Virus record (IMG/VR): IMGVR_UViG_3300028008_001363
Location: 35,857-99,856 of that record
Source of the DNA: a virus
Length of the DNA stretch: 64,000 nt
Strand: one strand, 5' to 3'
In this document: positions 17,607-26,246 of the stretch, in pieces
How positions within the stretch are numbered: the first letter of the stretch is position 1
Layout of the letters: every line of letters begins with the position of its first letter
Made by a program: the position numbers and the translations under genes
Notes under the pieces: generated by a model
The model's input: only the letters and a program-made list of their open reading frames with translations
What the model was told of the DNA's origin: nothing
Databases searched by the model: none

Positions 17607-18299
17607 ATGATTGGAATATTTGGTGATAGTTTTGCATATGAAGGTCATGGCTCACATGTAAATGTAGGATGGCCCACATATCTTTCTGATTTATATAACG
17701 AAGAAAATCAGAACTTTTCAATCTCAGGTTCATCAATTCCTTACAGTTATCAATTACTTTGTGAGAAAGACTTAAGTATATACTCAAAAGTTATATTCAT
17801 TGCTACAGAACCACGTAGACTCCACTTTGTAGATAAAAAAACTAATAAAGAAATGTTATGGAATGGTCGTGATGTACCTGGTTCAATAATATGTAATTCA
17901 GTCGATACTTATTCTTCATATGACACATCTTACGATGGAGTAGCCCTAAGATACCAAGAATACATAACGGCAATGTATCCTGATAGTTGGAAGTGGATGG
18001 CTAAAGCAATGAGAAATGATGTTGTTCGTAAACACGAAAATTTATTATTATTAGATATATTCGAACTATCATTTATAAGTAACTTGGGCGCACCAGATAG
18101 GCCATGGCATATTGATTGGACAGAAGACAATAATATTAGAAGTTGTCATATGACAAAATTACAGAATAGAGAACTTGCAGGATATATTAAAGATTACTTT
18201 GATAATGGATTTGATATACATAATACATTAAAGTCTGATACTGTAAAAGAATACTATACTGAACCTTTGCACCATGAATCGGGATTTGTAAAAAAATGA
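17607..18299 (+). CDS. SGNH/GDSL-like hydrolase, copy 2
   Basis: A tandem paralogue of the preceding gene, with IGIFGDSFA at the N-terminus, the middle ISGSSIPYSYQ segment aligned with the STSISYSYQ of copy 1, and the shared KDYFDNGFDIHN end. The late His would be in RSCHMT. Divergence is well advanced, so the duplication is not recent. Close coupling with the following SDR-like gene suggests a shared glycan or lipid role, which is inference. Confidence 0.65.
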   Translation: MIGIFGDSFAYEGHGSHVNVGWPTYLSDLYNEENQNFSISGSSIPYSYQLLCEKDLSIYSKVIFIATEPRRLHFVDKKTNKEMLWNGRDVPGSIICNSVDTYSSYDTSYDGVALRYQEYITAMYPDSWKWMAKAMRNDVVRKHENLLLLDIFELSFISNLGAPDRPWHIDWTEDNNIRSCHMTKLQNRELAGYIKDYFDNGFDIHNTLKSDTVKEYYTEPLHHESGFVKK

Positions 18300-18979
18300 T
18301 TGATACAAAAACATGGGTATTTGGTACTACATCAGAATTAAGTAAAAAGATTATAAGCAATGTAGAAGAGCCTATTCTATTTGGTAGACATAATGTAGAT
18401 TACAGTGACCCAGATAAATTCATAAAAGAACATGTAGTTGATGATAACCCAATTGAAATGATTGTTAATATTCGTCTTCCACATATGTCAGGTTTTGTAC
18501 CTTTAACTAACATCAACGAATTTAATAATCTTTTTGTAGAACAGAATAGTAATATATTCTTCTTTTACAAACTACTTACTGCTACTGCTGATATGAAGAA
18601 ACCAGTGAAGGTTTGCTTTATAACAAGTACTTTTCCTAATACATCTTGTGTGAAAATGAAGAAAGACGTATCATCACAAGACCACATAGAAAGTGTTATT
18701 GGGTTTCAAAATTATTTTACTTATGCTAGTACTAGAGCCATTCAACAGTTTGCATTCTTTTCTAGGACCAATGAATATACAAAGTCTATAGGTGTTAGTC
18801 CGTCAGGTATAAATGAGAGTAACATAGACGAATACGCAAGAAGAATAACAAATATAGTTAAAGAAGACCGAGTAGATAAACAATGGGGTTGTGTATACGA
18901 TTTAAGTAGACCAGAAGGTTGGTCAGAAACATGGCCAGATGCTGATATATGTAACGGTTTTTGGTTTTTCTATAACTAA
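18296..18979 (+). CDS. SDR-like (short-chain dehydrogenase fold) protein
   Basis: The 227-residue protein begins with a Rossmann-like strand and turn (WVFGTTSELSKKI), followed by a strand ending in FGRHNVD, as in short-chain dehydrogenases. CFITSTF would be the catalytic-Ser strand and YASTRAIQQF an altered YxxxK motif, with Arg in place of Lys. It may therefore be an atypical or inactive SDR. The start overlaps the SGNH copy 2 stop. Confidence 0.45.
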   Translation: MIDTKTWVFGTTSELSKKIISNVEEPILFGRHNVDYSDPDKFIKEHVVDDNPIEMIVNIRLPHMSGFVPLTNINEFNNLFVEQNSNIFFFYKLLTATADMKKPVKVCFITSTFPNTSCVKMKKDVSSQDHIESVIGFQNYFTYASTRAIQQFAFFSRTNEYTKSIGVSPSGINESNIDEYARRITNIVKEDRVDKQWGCVYDLSRPEGWSETWPDADICNGFWFFYN

Positions 18980-19015
18980 AATAACCATTATATACGTATG
19001 TTATAGGGGAAATTA

Positions 19016-19023
19016 GATAAATA
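19016..19023 (+). promoter_or_regulatory. Late-promoter-like GATAAATA
   Basis: GATAAATA lies 28 bases upstream of the ATG at 19052, with a GAGG ribosome binding site between them. Confidence 0.45.
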
Positions 19024-19051
19024 AGAGTATAATCAATACGAGGATACTCAT

Positions 19052-19339
19052 ATGGCTAGACCTAAACCAACGATAATCTTAGAGCATACAGATAATCAAA
19101 CATATCGCAGTGAGCAAGTACTCAAAGCAACCGCTGTTTACTCCGTCTTTTATAAGGGGGTAGCCATTAACTTACGTAGCCTAAATTCATTGGTTAATTT
19201 TCCTGGTCCAAAATACAAGAAAGTATCATTCAGTAATCCTGGACACGCAATCAACTTAGCACAACGATTAAATAAATTGTTTAGATGTGATGATTTCGAG
19301 GTATACATACTTACCAAGGGTGACAAACTAGAGTTGTAA
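19052..19339 (+). CDS. Conserved T4-like phage protein, unknown function
   Basis: A 95-residue basic protein. Its pattern (MARPKPTIILEHTD, then LNSLVNFPGPKYKKVSFSNPGHAINLA) matches my memory of a protein conserved in marine T4-like phages. The function is not known to me. It follows a late-type promoter motif and is 2 bases ahead of the next gene. Confidence 0.7.
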   Translation: MARPKPTIILEHTDNQTYRSEQVLKATAVYSVFYKGVAINLRSLNSLVNFPGPKYKKVSFSNPGHAINLAQRLNKLFRCDDFEVYILTKGDKLEL

Positions 19340-19341
19340 AA

Positions 19342-19731
19342 GTGAATAAGAGAGAGTTAATAAACTATATTAACAAACACACAACTGGAAAAACAGCAGG
19401 CAGAAAAGAAATTACTATTAGTGATATCTTTATCAGCGCCCGTTCTGATGCCGGCTTTAGAGTGTCACCACTAGGCAGAGATATTCTTTCTAAACATTTC
19501 ACCAAATATAACATAGAACTAAAGTTGAATTCAACTACCTTACATAAGCATAGACAAAATGCAATAGGAACAGGCAACCAAATACTTACACTTGATAAGT
19601 ATCTTAAAACACCATATTATCTAAACAGGTCTAAACTAGTTCTATTTGAAGAAGTTGCCGCGGCTGAACTCTCAATGATTGATGGTGACATAGAACTATG
19701 GCTACGAAATAAAACTTTTTATTCTGATTAA
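19342..19731 (+). CDS. Unknown phage protein
   Basis: A 129-residue basic protein with a GTG start at 19342; no other start codon with a better site is available before the conserved-looking FRVSPLGRDIL segment. I recognise no domain. It is in a probable operon with the 95-residue gene upstream. Confidence 0.6.
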   Translation: MNKRELINYINKHTTGKTAGRKEITISDIFISARSDAGFRVSPLGRDILSKHFTKYNIELKLNSTTLHKHRQNAIGTGNQILTLDKYLKTPYYLNRSKLVLFEEVAAAELSMIDGDIELWLRNKTFYSD

Positions 19732-19735
19732 GAAC

Positions 19736-19763
19736 TTGACAAATCCTCGAATCGATGTATACT
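19736..19763 (+). promoter_or_regulatory. Sigma-70-like promoter
   Basis: TTGACA (19736-19741) and TATACT (19758-19763) are 16 bases apart. The sequence around it (ACTTGACAAAT...TGTATACTATAAGTATAG) is almost repeated at 27853. Confidence 0.65.
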
Positions 19764-19796
19764 ATAAGTATAGTTAATCATTAAGAGGACAATAAC

Positions 19797-20051
19797 ATGA
19801 CTAATCCGTACAAATTCAAAGTCTTTGTTAAACAATTCAACGAATCAGCAAATCTACAAGAAAATCAAATGCCAGATGGAAACTCTATCAACTGGAATTT
19901 TGTTGATGCAGACATGTGTTTGCGTGGATGGGATGTTGCCTTCGGTCGTGATGAATGGGATTCTATTTTCTGTAAAATGGCAGATGATTTCATCCTTAAT
20001 GATGCGGCCTCGAAATTAGAGGTTCTTAAAAAAGAATATTTGGGTCAATAA
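19797..20051 (+). CDS. Small unknown phage protein
   Basis: An 84-residue acidic protein with no motif I recognise. It has its own promoter and an AAGAGG ribosome binding site, and another promoter follows it directly, so it is probably transcribed alone or with the MoxR gene. Confidence 0.65.
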   Translation: MTNPYKFKVFVKQFNESANLQENQMPDGNSINWNFVDADMCLRGWDVAFGRDEWDSIFCKMADDFILNDAASKLEVLKKEYLGQ

Positions 20052-20060
20052 GTGAAAAAC

Positions 20061-20088
20061 TTGACAAATCCCCGAATCGTGTTACAAT
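20061..20088 (+). promoter_or_regulatory. Sigma-70-like promoter for MoxR gene
   Basis: TTGACA (20061-20066) and TACAAT (20083-20088) are 16 bases apart. Confidence 0.6.
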
Positions 20089-20117
20089 AATAGTATATTA
20101 AATAGAGAGGTTAAGTT

Positions 20118-21242
20118 ATGAAAGTATCAACAAACGATTTAGATGTGAGAGTAGTTCGTCCTAGTGATGTACGTGCCGAGATTAATTACGCTATGAACCG
20201 AAAGCGTCCGGTATTCATATGGGGACCTCCTGGTGTTGGTAAATCAGAAATTGTAGATAGCATTACCCAAGAACGTTCTGGGTTTATGATTGACCTTCGT
20301 CTCGCTCTTATGGAGCCCACAGATTTACGAGGTATTCCATACTTCAATGAGAAGAATGGTACTATGGAATGGGCCACACCTTCAGATTTGCCTAGCCAAG
20401 AACTTGCTGACCAATATGAAAGTGTTGTTCTTTTCTTAGATGAAATGAACCAAGCACCACAATCAGTTCAAGCCGCGGCTTATCAGTTAATTCTAAACCG
20501 TCGTTTAGGTTCTTATGTGCTACCAGATAACGTGTTAATCGTTGCGGCTGGTAACCGTGAAAGTGACCGAGGTGTTGCATATCGTATGCCTTCACCACTT
20601 GCTAACCGTTTTGTTCACCTTGAAATGGGTGTTGACTTCGAAGATTGGCAGACTTGGGCATTAGAGAACAAAATCAGTGCCGATGTGGTTGGTTTCTTAA
20701 CGTCTAACAAGATGGACTTATTCAACTTTGACCCACGTCAGGCGAGCCGTGCCTTTGCTACTCCTCGTTCTTGGACTTTTGTTTCTGAAATGTTACCACA
20801 AGAAGGTGAAGAAATTTCACAAAGTCGTTTACATGACTTGATTGCTGGTACAGTTGGTGATGGTGTTGCTACTAAGTTTATGGCTCACAGAGCCTTGTCA
20901 AGTAAGTTGCCTGTTCCTTCTGATATCTTAGATGGTACAGTTACAACTCTTTCATCAGAAGCACGTGAGATTTCAGCGATGTTCTCGTTGACAACTTCAC
21001 TATGTTACGAGTTGAAAGACTTTGTAGACCGTAACGGTAAAGACAAAATGGATGAGTTATATAGCATGGCTAATAACTTCTTTAAGTTTATGATGGAAAA
21101 CTTTGATACTGAAATGACAGTATTAGGTGGTCGTACTGCTCTTAAAGTTTACAAACTTCCATTAGAGCCTCGTAAAGTGCCTTGTATTGAAGATTTCTTC
21201 AAAAAGCATGGTAAACTTATCATCGAGGCCCATAACGCCTAA
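20118..21242 (+). CDS. MoxR-type AAA+ ATPase
   Basis: Walker A GPPGVGKS at 36-43 and Walker B VVLFLDE at about 103-109, followed by sensor-type segments, place this 374-residue protein in the MoxR AAA+ group. MoxR ATPases usually work with VWA-domain proteins as chaperones that activate or remodel other complexes. The likely partner, a VWA/metallopeptidase protein, is at 27913 and has a closely similar promoter. The target in the infected cell is unknown. Confidence 0.9.
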   Translation: MKVSTNDLDVRVVRPSDVRAEINYAMNRKRPVFIWGPPGVGKSEIVDSITQERSGFMIDLRLALMEPTDLRGIPYFNEKNGTMEWATPSDLPSQELADQYESVVLFLDEMNQAPQSVQAAAYQLILNRRLGSYVLPDNVLIVAAGNRESDRGVAYRMPSPLANRFVHLEMGVDFEDWQTWALENKISADVVGFLTSNKMDLFNFDPRQASRAFATPRSWTFVSEMLPQEGEEISQSRLHDLIAGTVGDGVATKFMAHRALSSKLPVPSDILDGTVTTLSSEAREISAMFSLTTSLCYELKDFVDRNGKDKMDELYSMANNFFKFMMENFDTEMTVLGGRTALKVYKLPLEPRKVPCIEDFFKKHGKLIIEAHNA

Positions 21243-21248
21243 AAGAAT

Positions 21249-21338
21249 AGCCCACTAGGGGGCTGCCGGGATACGTAGGGTATCAGGTAATCCTAGACTA
21301 CAGGAGACGGGAGGCTAACAGAAATGTTAGTCTCCTTT
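21249..21338 (+). ncRNA. Structured intergenic segment: possible ncRNA leader or terminator
   Basis: Three hairpins can be drawn: AGCCC/GGGCT (21249-21264), GATAC/GTATC (21270-21284), and a 10-pair stem with one G-U pair at 21310-21335 followed by TTTACTG. In addition, GGAGAC (21303-21308) can pair with GTCTCC (21330-21335), giving a mutually exclusive fold. It is more G-rich than the surroundings. It may end the MoxR transcript or form a small RNA. I cannot match it to a known riboswitch. Confidence 0.45.
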
Positions 21339-21352
21339 ACTGTATGTCCCTA

Positions 21353-21381
21353 TTGACTTTCCTTGATTTTTATGGTATACT
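21353..21381 (+). promoter_or_regulatory. Sigma-70-like promoter for the ligase-halogenase cassette
   Basis: TTGACT (21353-21358) and TATACT (21376-21381) are 17 bases apart. The ATG at 21388 is only 6 bases after the -10 element, so the transcript would be nearly leaderless. Confidence 0.6.
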
Positions 21382-21387
21382 GGTGTA

Positions 21388-22773
21388 ATGATATTTGAAA
21401 CTATAAAAAACCAATCACAATTACATCGGCATAAAACCGCAGTAATTTGTGGTGACAAAAAATATACCTACACTGAACTTATTGAGAGTGTAGAAAAACT
21501 GGCTGCCGTTATGTCTACTGCATTTCTTCCAGGTGACAGATTATTATTTGCTAGTGGTAAAGAATATCATTATATTAGAATGGTATTAGCATGTGACATT
21601 CTCGGTGTAACATTCATGCCTACATTTCCAAATCTGCCAAAAGATGTAGTAGATGGAATAGTAGAAGCAAGTTCACCAGACCATATTATACTAACTGAGG
21701 CTGATGCTTTAGCCTTAGAACCACATAACAAAGCACTGATATATTCTAAGAAAACCGACCATACATACACAGTATTATTCACAAGTGGTACAACCGGTAA
21801 ACCTAAAGCAGTTGCACATACGAGTGCAGGATGTTTGATGGCATGTTTCAATAGTATTAGTGTGTATCAAATGAGTTCAAATGATGTAATACTATCTCAA
21901 TTACCACCATCAACCGTAGGAGGTTTGTATCTATACGCACTTCCAGGACTAATTAAAGGTTGTACAGTTGTAATCGAACAGTTCAATCCTAGACGATTTG
22001 TAAAGTTATGTGAAGAATATAAACCAACAATAGGCATAATTGTTCCAGCAATGATACTTGCTATGCAGAATTTAAAGACATGGAATGAATTAGATATGTC
22101 TCATTGGAGAGAACTAAGTGTTGGTAGTACAATTATACCAGAAGAAATGTTAGACATTCTATTCAGTAAAGGTGTCCCTGCCATCAGAGATTTATATGGG
22201 TGTACGGAAACTCAAGTTCCAGCATTCACATTCTTAATTGAACCAGATACTGAACACAAATTACAACTTGAATGCAATGACCAATATGAATACAAATTAG
22301 ATAGACATGACCAGTTATGGTTAAAAAGTCCTCTACTAATGAGCAACTATCTGAATGCAGATGCAGAACTAGACAGTGATGGTTTTTGGTGTACAGGTGA
22401 TGTATTTGAACGCAAGTATAATAAACTATTTTACAAGTCTCGCAGAAAAGATTTAATGAAAATCAACAGTCATAATGTATCACCAATTGGTATAGAAAAT
22501 GCTATATTAGTATTAGACGGTGTTGATGAAGTATGTGTAATATCTAAAGAACGAGGTTTAGGTGAAAAATATATCGTAGCAATTATAAGTAGTCAGGACC
22601 CACAGATAAATAAATCGTTAGTGATGAATTCTATAGAAAGCAAACTCATGCCATATGAACTTCCTAAAGATATAATCGTTACTAAAGAAACTCTGCCTAG
22701 AAATCAGATGGGCAAAATACAGAGACATGTTATACAAGGCATCTACGGAGAAGTCAATGAAGACCAAAGTTAA
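21388..22773 (+). CDS. Adenylate-forming acyl ligase (ANL superfamily)
   Basis: Activates a carboxylic acid as acyl-AMP and usually passes it to a thiol carrier. The P-loop-like motif TSGTTGKPK is at 132-140, DLYGCTE is the A5 motif, GFWCTGDVF the A7 motif, and the catalytic C-terminal Lys443 is in MGKIQR. At 461 residues it is on the short side for the family but has both domains. It is first in a cassette with halogenase, GNAT-like and ketoacyl synthase genes. The acid substrate is unknown. Confidence 0.9.
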   Translation: MIFETIKNQSQLHRHKTAVICGDKKYTYTELIESVEKLAAVMSTAFLPGDRLLFASGKEYHYIRMVLACDILGVTFMPTFPNLPKDVVDGIVEASSPDHIILTEADALALEPHNKALIYSKKTDHTYTVLFTSGTTGKPKAVAHTSAGCLMACFNSISVYQMSSNDVILSQLPPSTVGGLYLYALPGLIKGCTVVIEQFNPRRFVKLCEEYKPTIGIIVPAMILAMQNLKTWNELDMSHWRELSVGSTIIPEEMLDILFSKGVPAIRDLYGCTETQVPAFTFLIEPDTEHKLQLECNDQYEYKLDRHDQLWLKSPLLMSNYLNADAELDSDGFWCTGDVFERKYNKLFYKSRRKDLMKINSHNVSPIGIENAILVLDGVDEVCVISKERGLGEKYIVAIISSQDPQINKSLVMNSIESKLMPYELPKDIIVTKETLPRNQMGKIQRHVIQGIYGEVNEDQS

Positions 22774-24445
22774 AAAGATAGTTGTTGTCGGCGGTGGTGT
22801 AGGCGGTTGGCTATCTGCATCTTGGCTAAAAACAAAACATCCAGAACTAGACATAACCCTTATTGAAAGTGATAAAGTAGGAACTATTGGTATTGGTGAA
22901 AGTGTCTTACCTCGCCTAGGAACTATGTTAAGTGATATAGGGCTAGAAGAACGAGAGTGGATGTCTTATACACATTCAATATACAAACTTGGTAATAAAT
23001 TTATTGGCTGGAATATTCCAGGTAAAAGAGACCATGTTACTAATCACTGGTGGCCTTCTAAGTTTGATGAATCATATTATGGATTTTCTTATGCCTTACC
23101 AGAAGAACACTTAGCATCAAGTTATTATAATCAATTAAAGACTACCGATTTGTTTTACAACTCTAAAGGTAAAGAAGGTGTTAATGATAAATGGAATGAT
23201 TATTGGCTTCAATTAGCACGTGATGGTAGAAAAAACTTATGGGAGATTGCACAAGATACACAAGAGGCAACTTACTTGATGGACTACTGTAAGTCTCCTT
23301 ATGACATGAATGACAATCTGATGTTAGGTTCATGGGAAAGTCTAACATATCATATCGATGCAAATAGATTTCCGAAACTAATTAAAGATAGAGTTGCGAT
23401 ACCAAAGGGTGTTAAGCACATACATGGACACATATCTGAGATTAAAAAAGATGCCGACGGATACATATCATCTGTCGTAACAGACGCAGGCGAAGAATAT
23501 AGTGGTGATTTATTTTTAGATTGCACAGGCTTTCATAGAGTTCTTACAAAAGAAATGGATGTCGAATGGAAACCTTATAATGAAATTACTACGGACAATT
23601 TAATCTTTGCACCAATAAAATACAATGACCCAGTAAAAGAAATGCGTCCATATACTATGAGCAATGCAATGGATGAAGGTTGGTTGTTTATCATTTCATT
23701 ATATAATAGAATGGGTTCAGGTTATATATTTGATGCTAGTGAGATATCTCCAGAAGATGCAATGAAGAAGTATAAAAAGTATTGGGAAGGTCACGAGTTT
23801 ATAAGAGAACCTAGACATATAAAATGGGATGCTGGTAAATACGATACGCAATGGAATAACAATGTAGTATCAATCGGAATGACTGGTGGAATGATTGAAC
23901 CTATGGAAGCAAACGTGTTAGCACTAGCACAGGCTGGTATGAAAATGGTTGAACGAATTATTTCACGTGCAGATGAAAATGATGAAGTGATTGGCAAAGC
24001 ATCAATCAAGGCATATAATAGTAACCTGAATTGGCTGTTCGATAACATAACAAAATTTGTAGACTATCACTATACTTTAAGTGACAGAACTGACACACCT
24101 TTCTGGGCTAAAAAACACCAAAGAGGCATTGATGAAAATCATAAAGAAGAAATATGGAAGCAGTATAGAAATCCTAGATGCACACCAGAATCAGGTGTAC
24201 CAGATTATATGTGGGCACAAGTAGCCGTTTCTATGGACAAGTTTGATGATGATGTTGAACTTCATGTTCGTCCAGACTTATTAGAGAAAGCAAACGAATC
24301 ATTTGAATGGTTAAGAAAATCTAGTAAACGAAATGGAATATATGCACCAAACGCCTATGAATGGAATAAGAAAATGTTATTCGGTGATAGAACTCATAGT
24401 GAAGTACTAGAAGAAAGTTTAAAACCACAAGATGAAGATAGTTAA
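22757..24445 (+). CDS. Flavin-dependent halogenase-like enzyme
   Basis: FAD-binding GGGVGG at 12-17. Features of tryptophan-halogenase-type enzymes are present: Lys77 in YKLGNKFIGWN at the position of the catalytic Lys, and IEPME (380-384) at the position of the conserved Glu. The diagnostic WxWxIP motif is replaced by GWLFIISL (308-315), so activity could be halogenation of another substrate or a monooxygenase reaction. I choose ATG 22757, preceded by GGAGAAGTCA, over the upstream ATG 22727. It overlaps the ligase gene. Confidence 0.75.
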   Translation: MKTKVKKIVVVGGGVGGWLSASWLKTKHPELDITLIESDKVGTIGIGESVLPRLGTMLSDIGLEEREWMSYTHSIYKLGNKFIGWNIPGKRDHVTNHWWPSKFDESYYGFSYALPEEHLASSYYNQLKTTDLFYNSKGKEGVNDKWNDYWLQLARDGRKNLWEIAQDTQEATYLMDYCKSPYDMNDNLMLGSWESLTYHIDANRFPKLIKDRVAIPKGVKHIHGHISEIKKDADGYISSVVTDAGEEYSGDLFLDCTGFHRVLTKEMDVEWKPYNEITTDNLIFAPIKYNDPVKEMRPYTMSNAMDEGWLFIISLYNRMGSGYIFDASEISPEDAMKKYKKYWEGHEFIREPRHIKWDAGKYDTQWNNNVVSIGMTGGMIEPMEANVLALAQAGMKMVERIISRADENDEVIGKASIKAYNSNLNWLFDNITKFVDYHYTLSDRTDTPFWAKKHQRGIDENHKEEIWKQYRNPRCTPESGVPDYMWAQVAVSMDKFDDDVELHVRPDLLEKANESFEWLRKSSKRNGIYAPNAYEWNKKMLFGDRTHSEVLEESLKPQDEDS

Positions 24446-25043
24446 AACATTTATAGGTAAGAATAGTTTTGAATTTAATCTTGTAGAATATGACCCAAGT
24501 CTACAGAGTGATTTAGAAGATTTCTGTAAGCGATGTGACCGAGAAGGTTACACCAATAACGCAAGTTTTAAAGCATTGAAACTTGGCAAATGGGGTAACT
24601 TAGAAAAGTGGTGGCTTGTTTATCATAAAGATAAGATTATCAGCATGAGTGGTGCCCATTATTTTCCACACTTACATTCTAACTGTTTTATTATATTAAG
24701 TAGAATGGCTACAATGAAGGCATATAATGGAATGGCATCGCCTTCTGTGTCGGCTAGAAAGATGCAACACAACTTTGCATTTGGAGTTTTTATGCCAGTT
24801 CAAATAGATTGGTGTTTAGAAATGGGTGCTACAGATATTATAGGAACTACCAACTCACCAAAAAACGACACAGATAGAAGTGGCACAATGTTTAAAGTCC
24901 ACGAATATGCTGACAAGTTTTTTAAGATAGGTGACAAAGCAACTAGAATACATAAAGACTTTCCAAGTTACAATACACTACAAGATATTTGGAGATTTAA
25001 TGTAAGAGACTTTGCGACAATGGAAAAGATAAAATACAAATGA
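24432..25043 (+). CDS. GNAT-like acyltransferase (tentative)
   Basis: A 203-residue protein with a pattern (KWWLVYHKDKIISMSGAHYF) like the central strands of GNAT acyltransferases, and a later stretch suited to the acyl-CoA turn. It starts inside the halogenase gene and overlaps the ketoacyl synthase by 4 bases, so the three are translated together. The donor and acceptor are unknown, and the fold call is tentative. Confidence 0.45.
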   Translation: MKIVKTFIGKNSFEFNLVEYDPSLQSDLEDFCKRCDREGYTNNASFKALKLGKWGNLEKWWLVYHKDKIISMSGAHYFPHLHSNCFIILSRMATMKAYNGMASPSVSARKMQHNFAFGVFMPVQIDWCLEMGATDIIGTTNSPKNDTDRSGTMFKVHEYADKFFKIGDKATRIHKDFPSYNTLQDIWRFNVRDFATMEKIKYK

Positions 25044-26191
25044 CAGTATATATTAACGCAATTAGTGGTCTAACTCCTTTTGGTGACCTAGAAGACACAT
25101 GGAAGGCAATAACAAATGATGAAGTTTGTTACGGTCCTCTTACTAAATTTTCACATGATAAGAGCATCAGGTCTAAGGTTTCAGGTGAGGTTAAGTTTAA
25201 TGCTGAAAACCATCCTATCATAACTGAAAGAGAACAAGATAAAATGCCATCGTATATGCAATGGGCATTATCATCAGCAGATAAATTATTACACAAACAA
25301 GATTTAGAAAAAGACAGAACTGGTGTTCTTGTATCAACTGCCCTTAGTATGTATAACGAACCTCTACGAGCAAGTGAAAATAAGAATGTCAACACTTATA
25401 CATTCACCCCAAATCTTATATCAAACAATATCAATATTAAATATGGTTTTACAGGACCAAGTACAATGTTGTCTAGTGCGTGTTCTACAGGACTGTACAG
25501 TATCATTATGGGTTGTATGATGATTGAAACAGGACAAGCCGATAACATAATTGCTGGTGCATTTGATGATTCGATTTATAAGGATGCATATAAACAGTTC
25601 GGTAAACTAAGAGCATTGTCAACAAAGTACAATGAAACTCCTGAAATAGCAAGTCGTCCATGGGATAAAGATAGAGACGGACTAGTTCTCAGTGAGGGTG
25701 GTGCATTATTTTTATTATCAAAAACTAAGACAAAAGATACAATAGCAGAGATATCTGGATATGCAATGAATAACGATGCATTCCAGGCTGTTGCTCCGCA
25801 TCCAGATGGGACTATGATAGAAAAATGTATGAAAGATGCACTGTTTTATCGCACACCAGACTTAATCAATGCACATGCAACATCTACCCCTAAGGGCGAT
25901 TATATTGAGGTGGATGCAATCAATAGATTAGGACTAGAAGATGTATGGGTAACAGCAAATAAGTCGCAAATTGGTCACTTAATGGGGGCTGCCGGTGCCA
26001 TAGAGACTGCTTTAAGCGTACTTTCACTAGAAAATGACATTATTACTCCATCTTTAAACATAAATGAACTAGAAGATGGTTATAATATAAAATATACACC
26101 AACTACCATATCACATAAAGTTAATTCAGTACTGTGTAATAGTTTTGGATTTGGTGGGACAAATGCATGTATTTTGTTATCAAAAACTTGA
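25040..26191 (+). CDS. Beta-ketoacyl-ACP synthase (KAS I/II-like)
   Basis: Condenses an acyl group with a malonyl-type extender. The complete Cys-His-His triad is visible: Cys148 in SSACSTGL, His279 in NAHATSTP and His313 in IGHLMGAAGA, plus Lys308 and the C-terminal GFGGTNA. The length of 383 residues is slightly below FabF (about 412). There is no acyl carrier protein in the window, so host ACP would be needed. It ends the ligase-halogenase-GNAT-KAS cassette. Confidence 0.92.
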   Translation: MTVYINAISGLTPFGDLEDTWKAITNDEVCYGPLTKFSHDKSIRSKVSGEVKFNAENHPIITEREQDKMPSYMQWALSSADKLLHKQDLEKDRTGVLVSTALSMYNEPLRASENKNVNTYTFTPNLISNNINIKYGFTGPSTMLSSACSTGLYSIIMGCMMIETGQADNIIAGAFDDSIYKDAYKQFGKLRALSTKYNETPEIASRPWDKDRDGLVLSEGGALFLLSKTKTKDTIAEISGYAMNNDAFQAVAPHPDGTMIEKCMKDALFYRTPDLINAHATSTPKGDYIEVDAINRLGLEDVWVTANKSQIGHLMGAAGAIETALSVLSLENDIITPSLNINELEDGYNIKYTPTTISHKVNSVLCNSFGFGGTNACILLSKT

Positions 26192-26215
26192 CAAGATTGC
26201 AAAATGTGTTATACT
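26188..26215 (+). promoter_or_regulatory. Sigma-70-like promoter
   Basis: TTGACA (26188-26193) overlaps the end of the ketoacyl synthase gene; TATACT is at 26210-26215, 16 bases on. Confidence 0.65.
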
Positions 26216-26246
26216 CTTTATATAAGTTAATAAAGAAGTAGATATT

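Noticed and set aside
22757-24445. Naming the flavoprotein a tryptophan halogenase
   Set aside because: The WxWxIP motif is not conserved, so the substrate and even halogenation are not assured.
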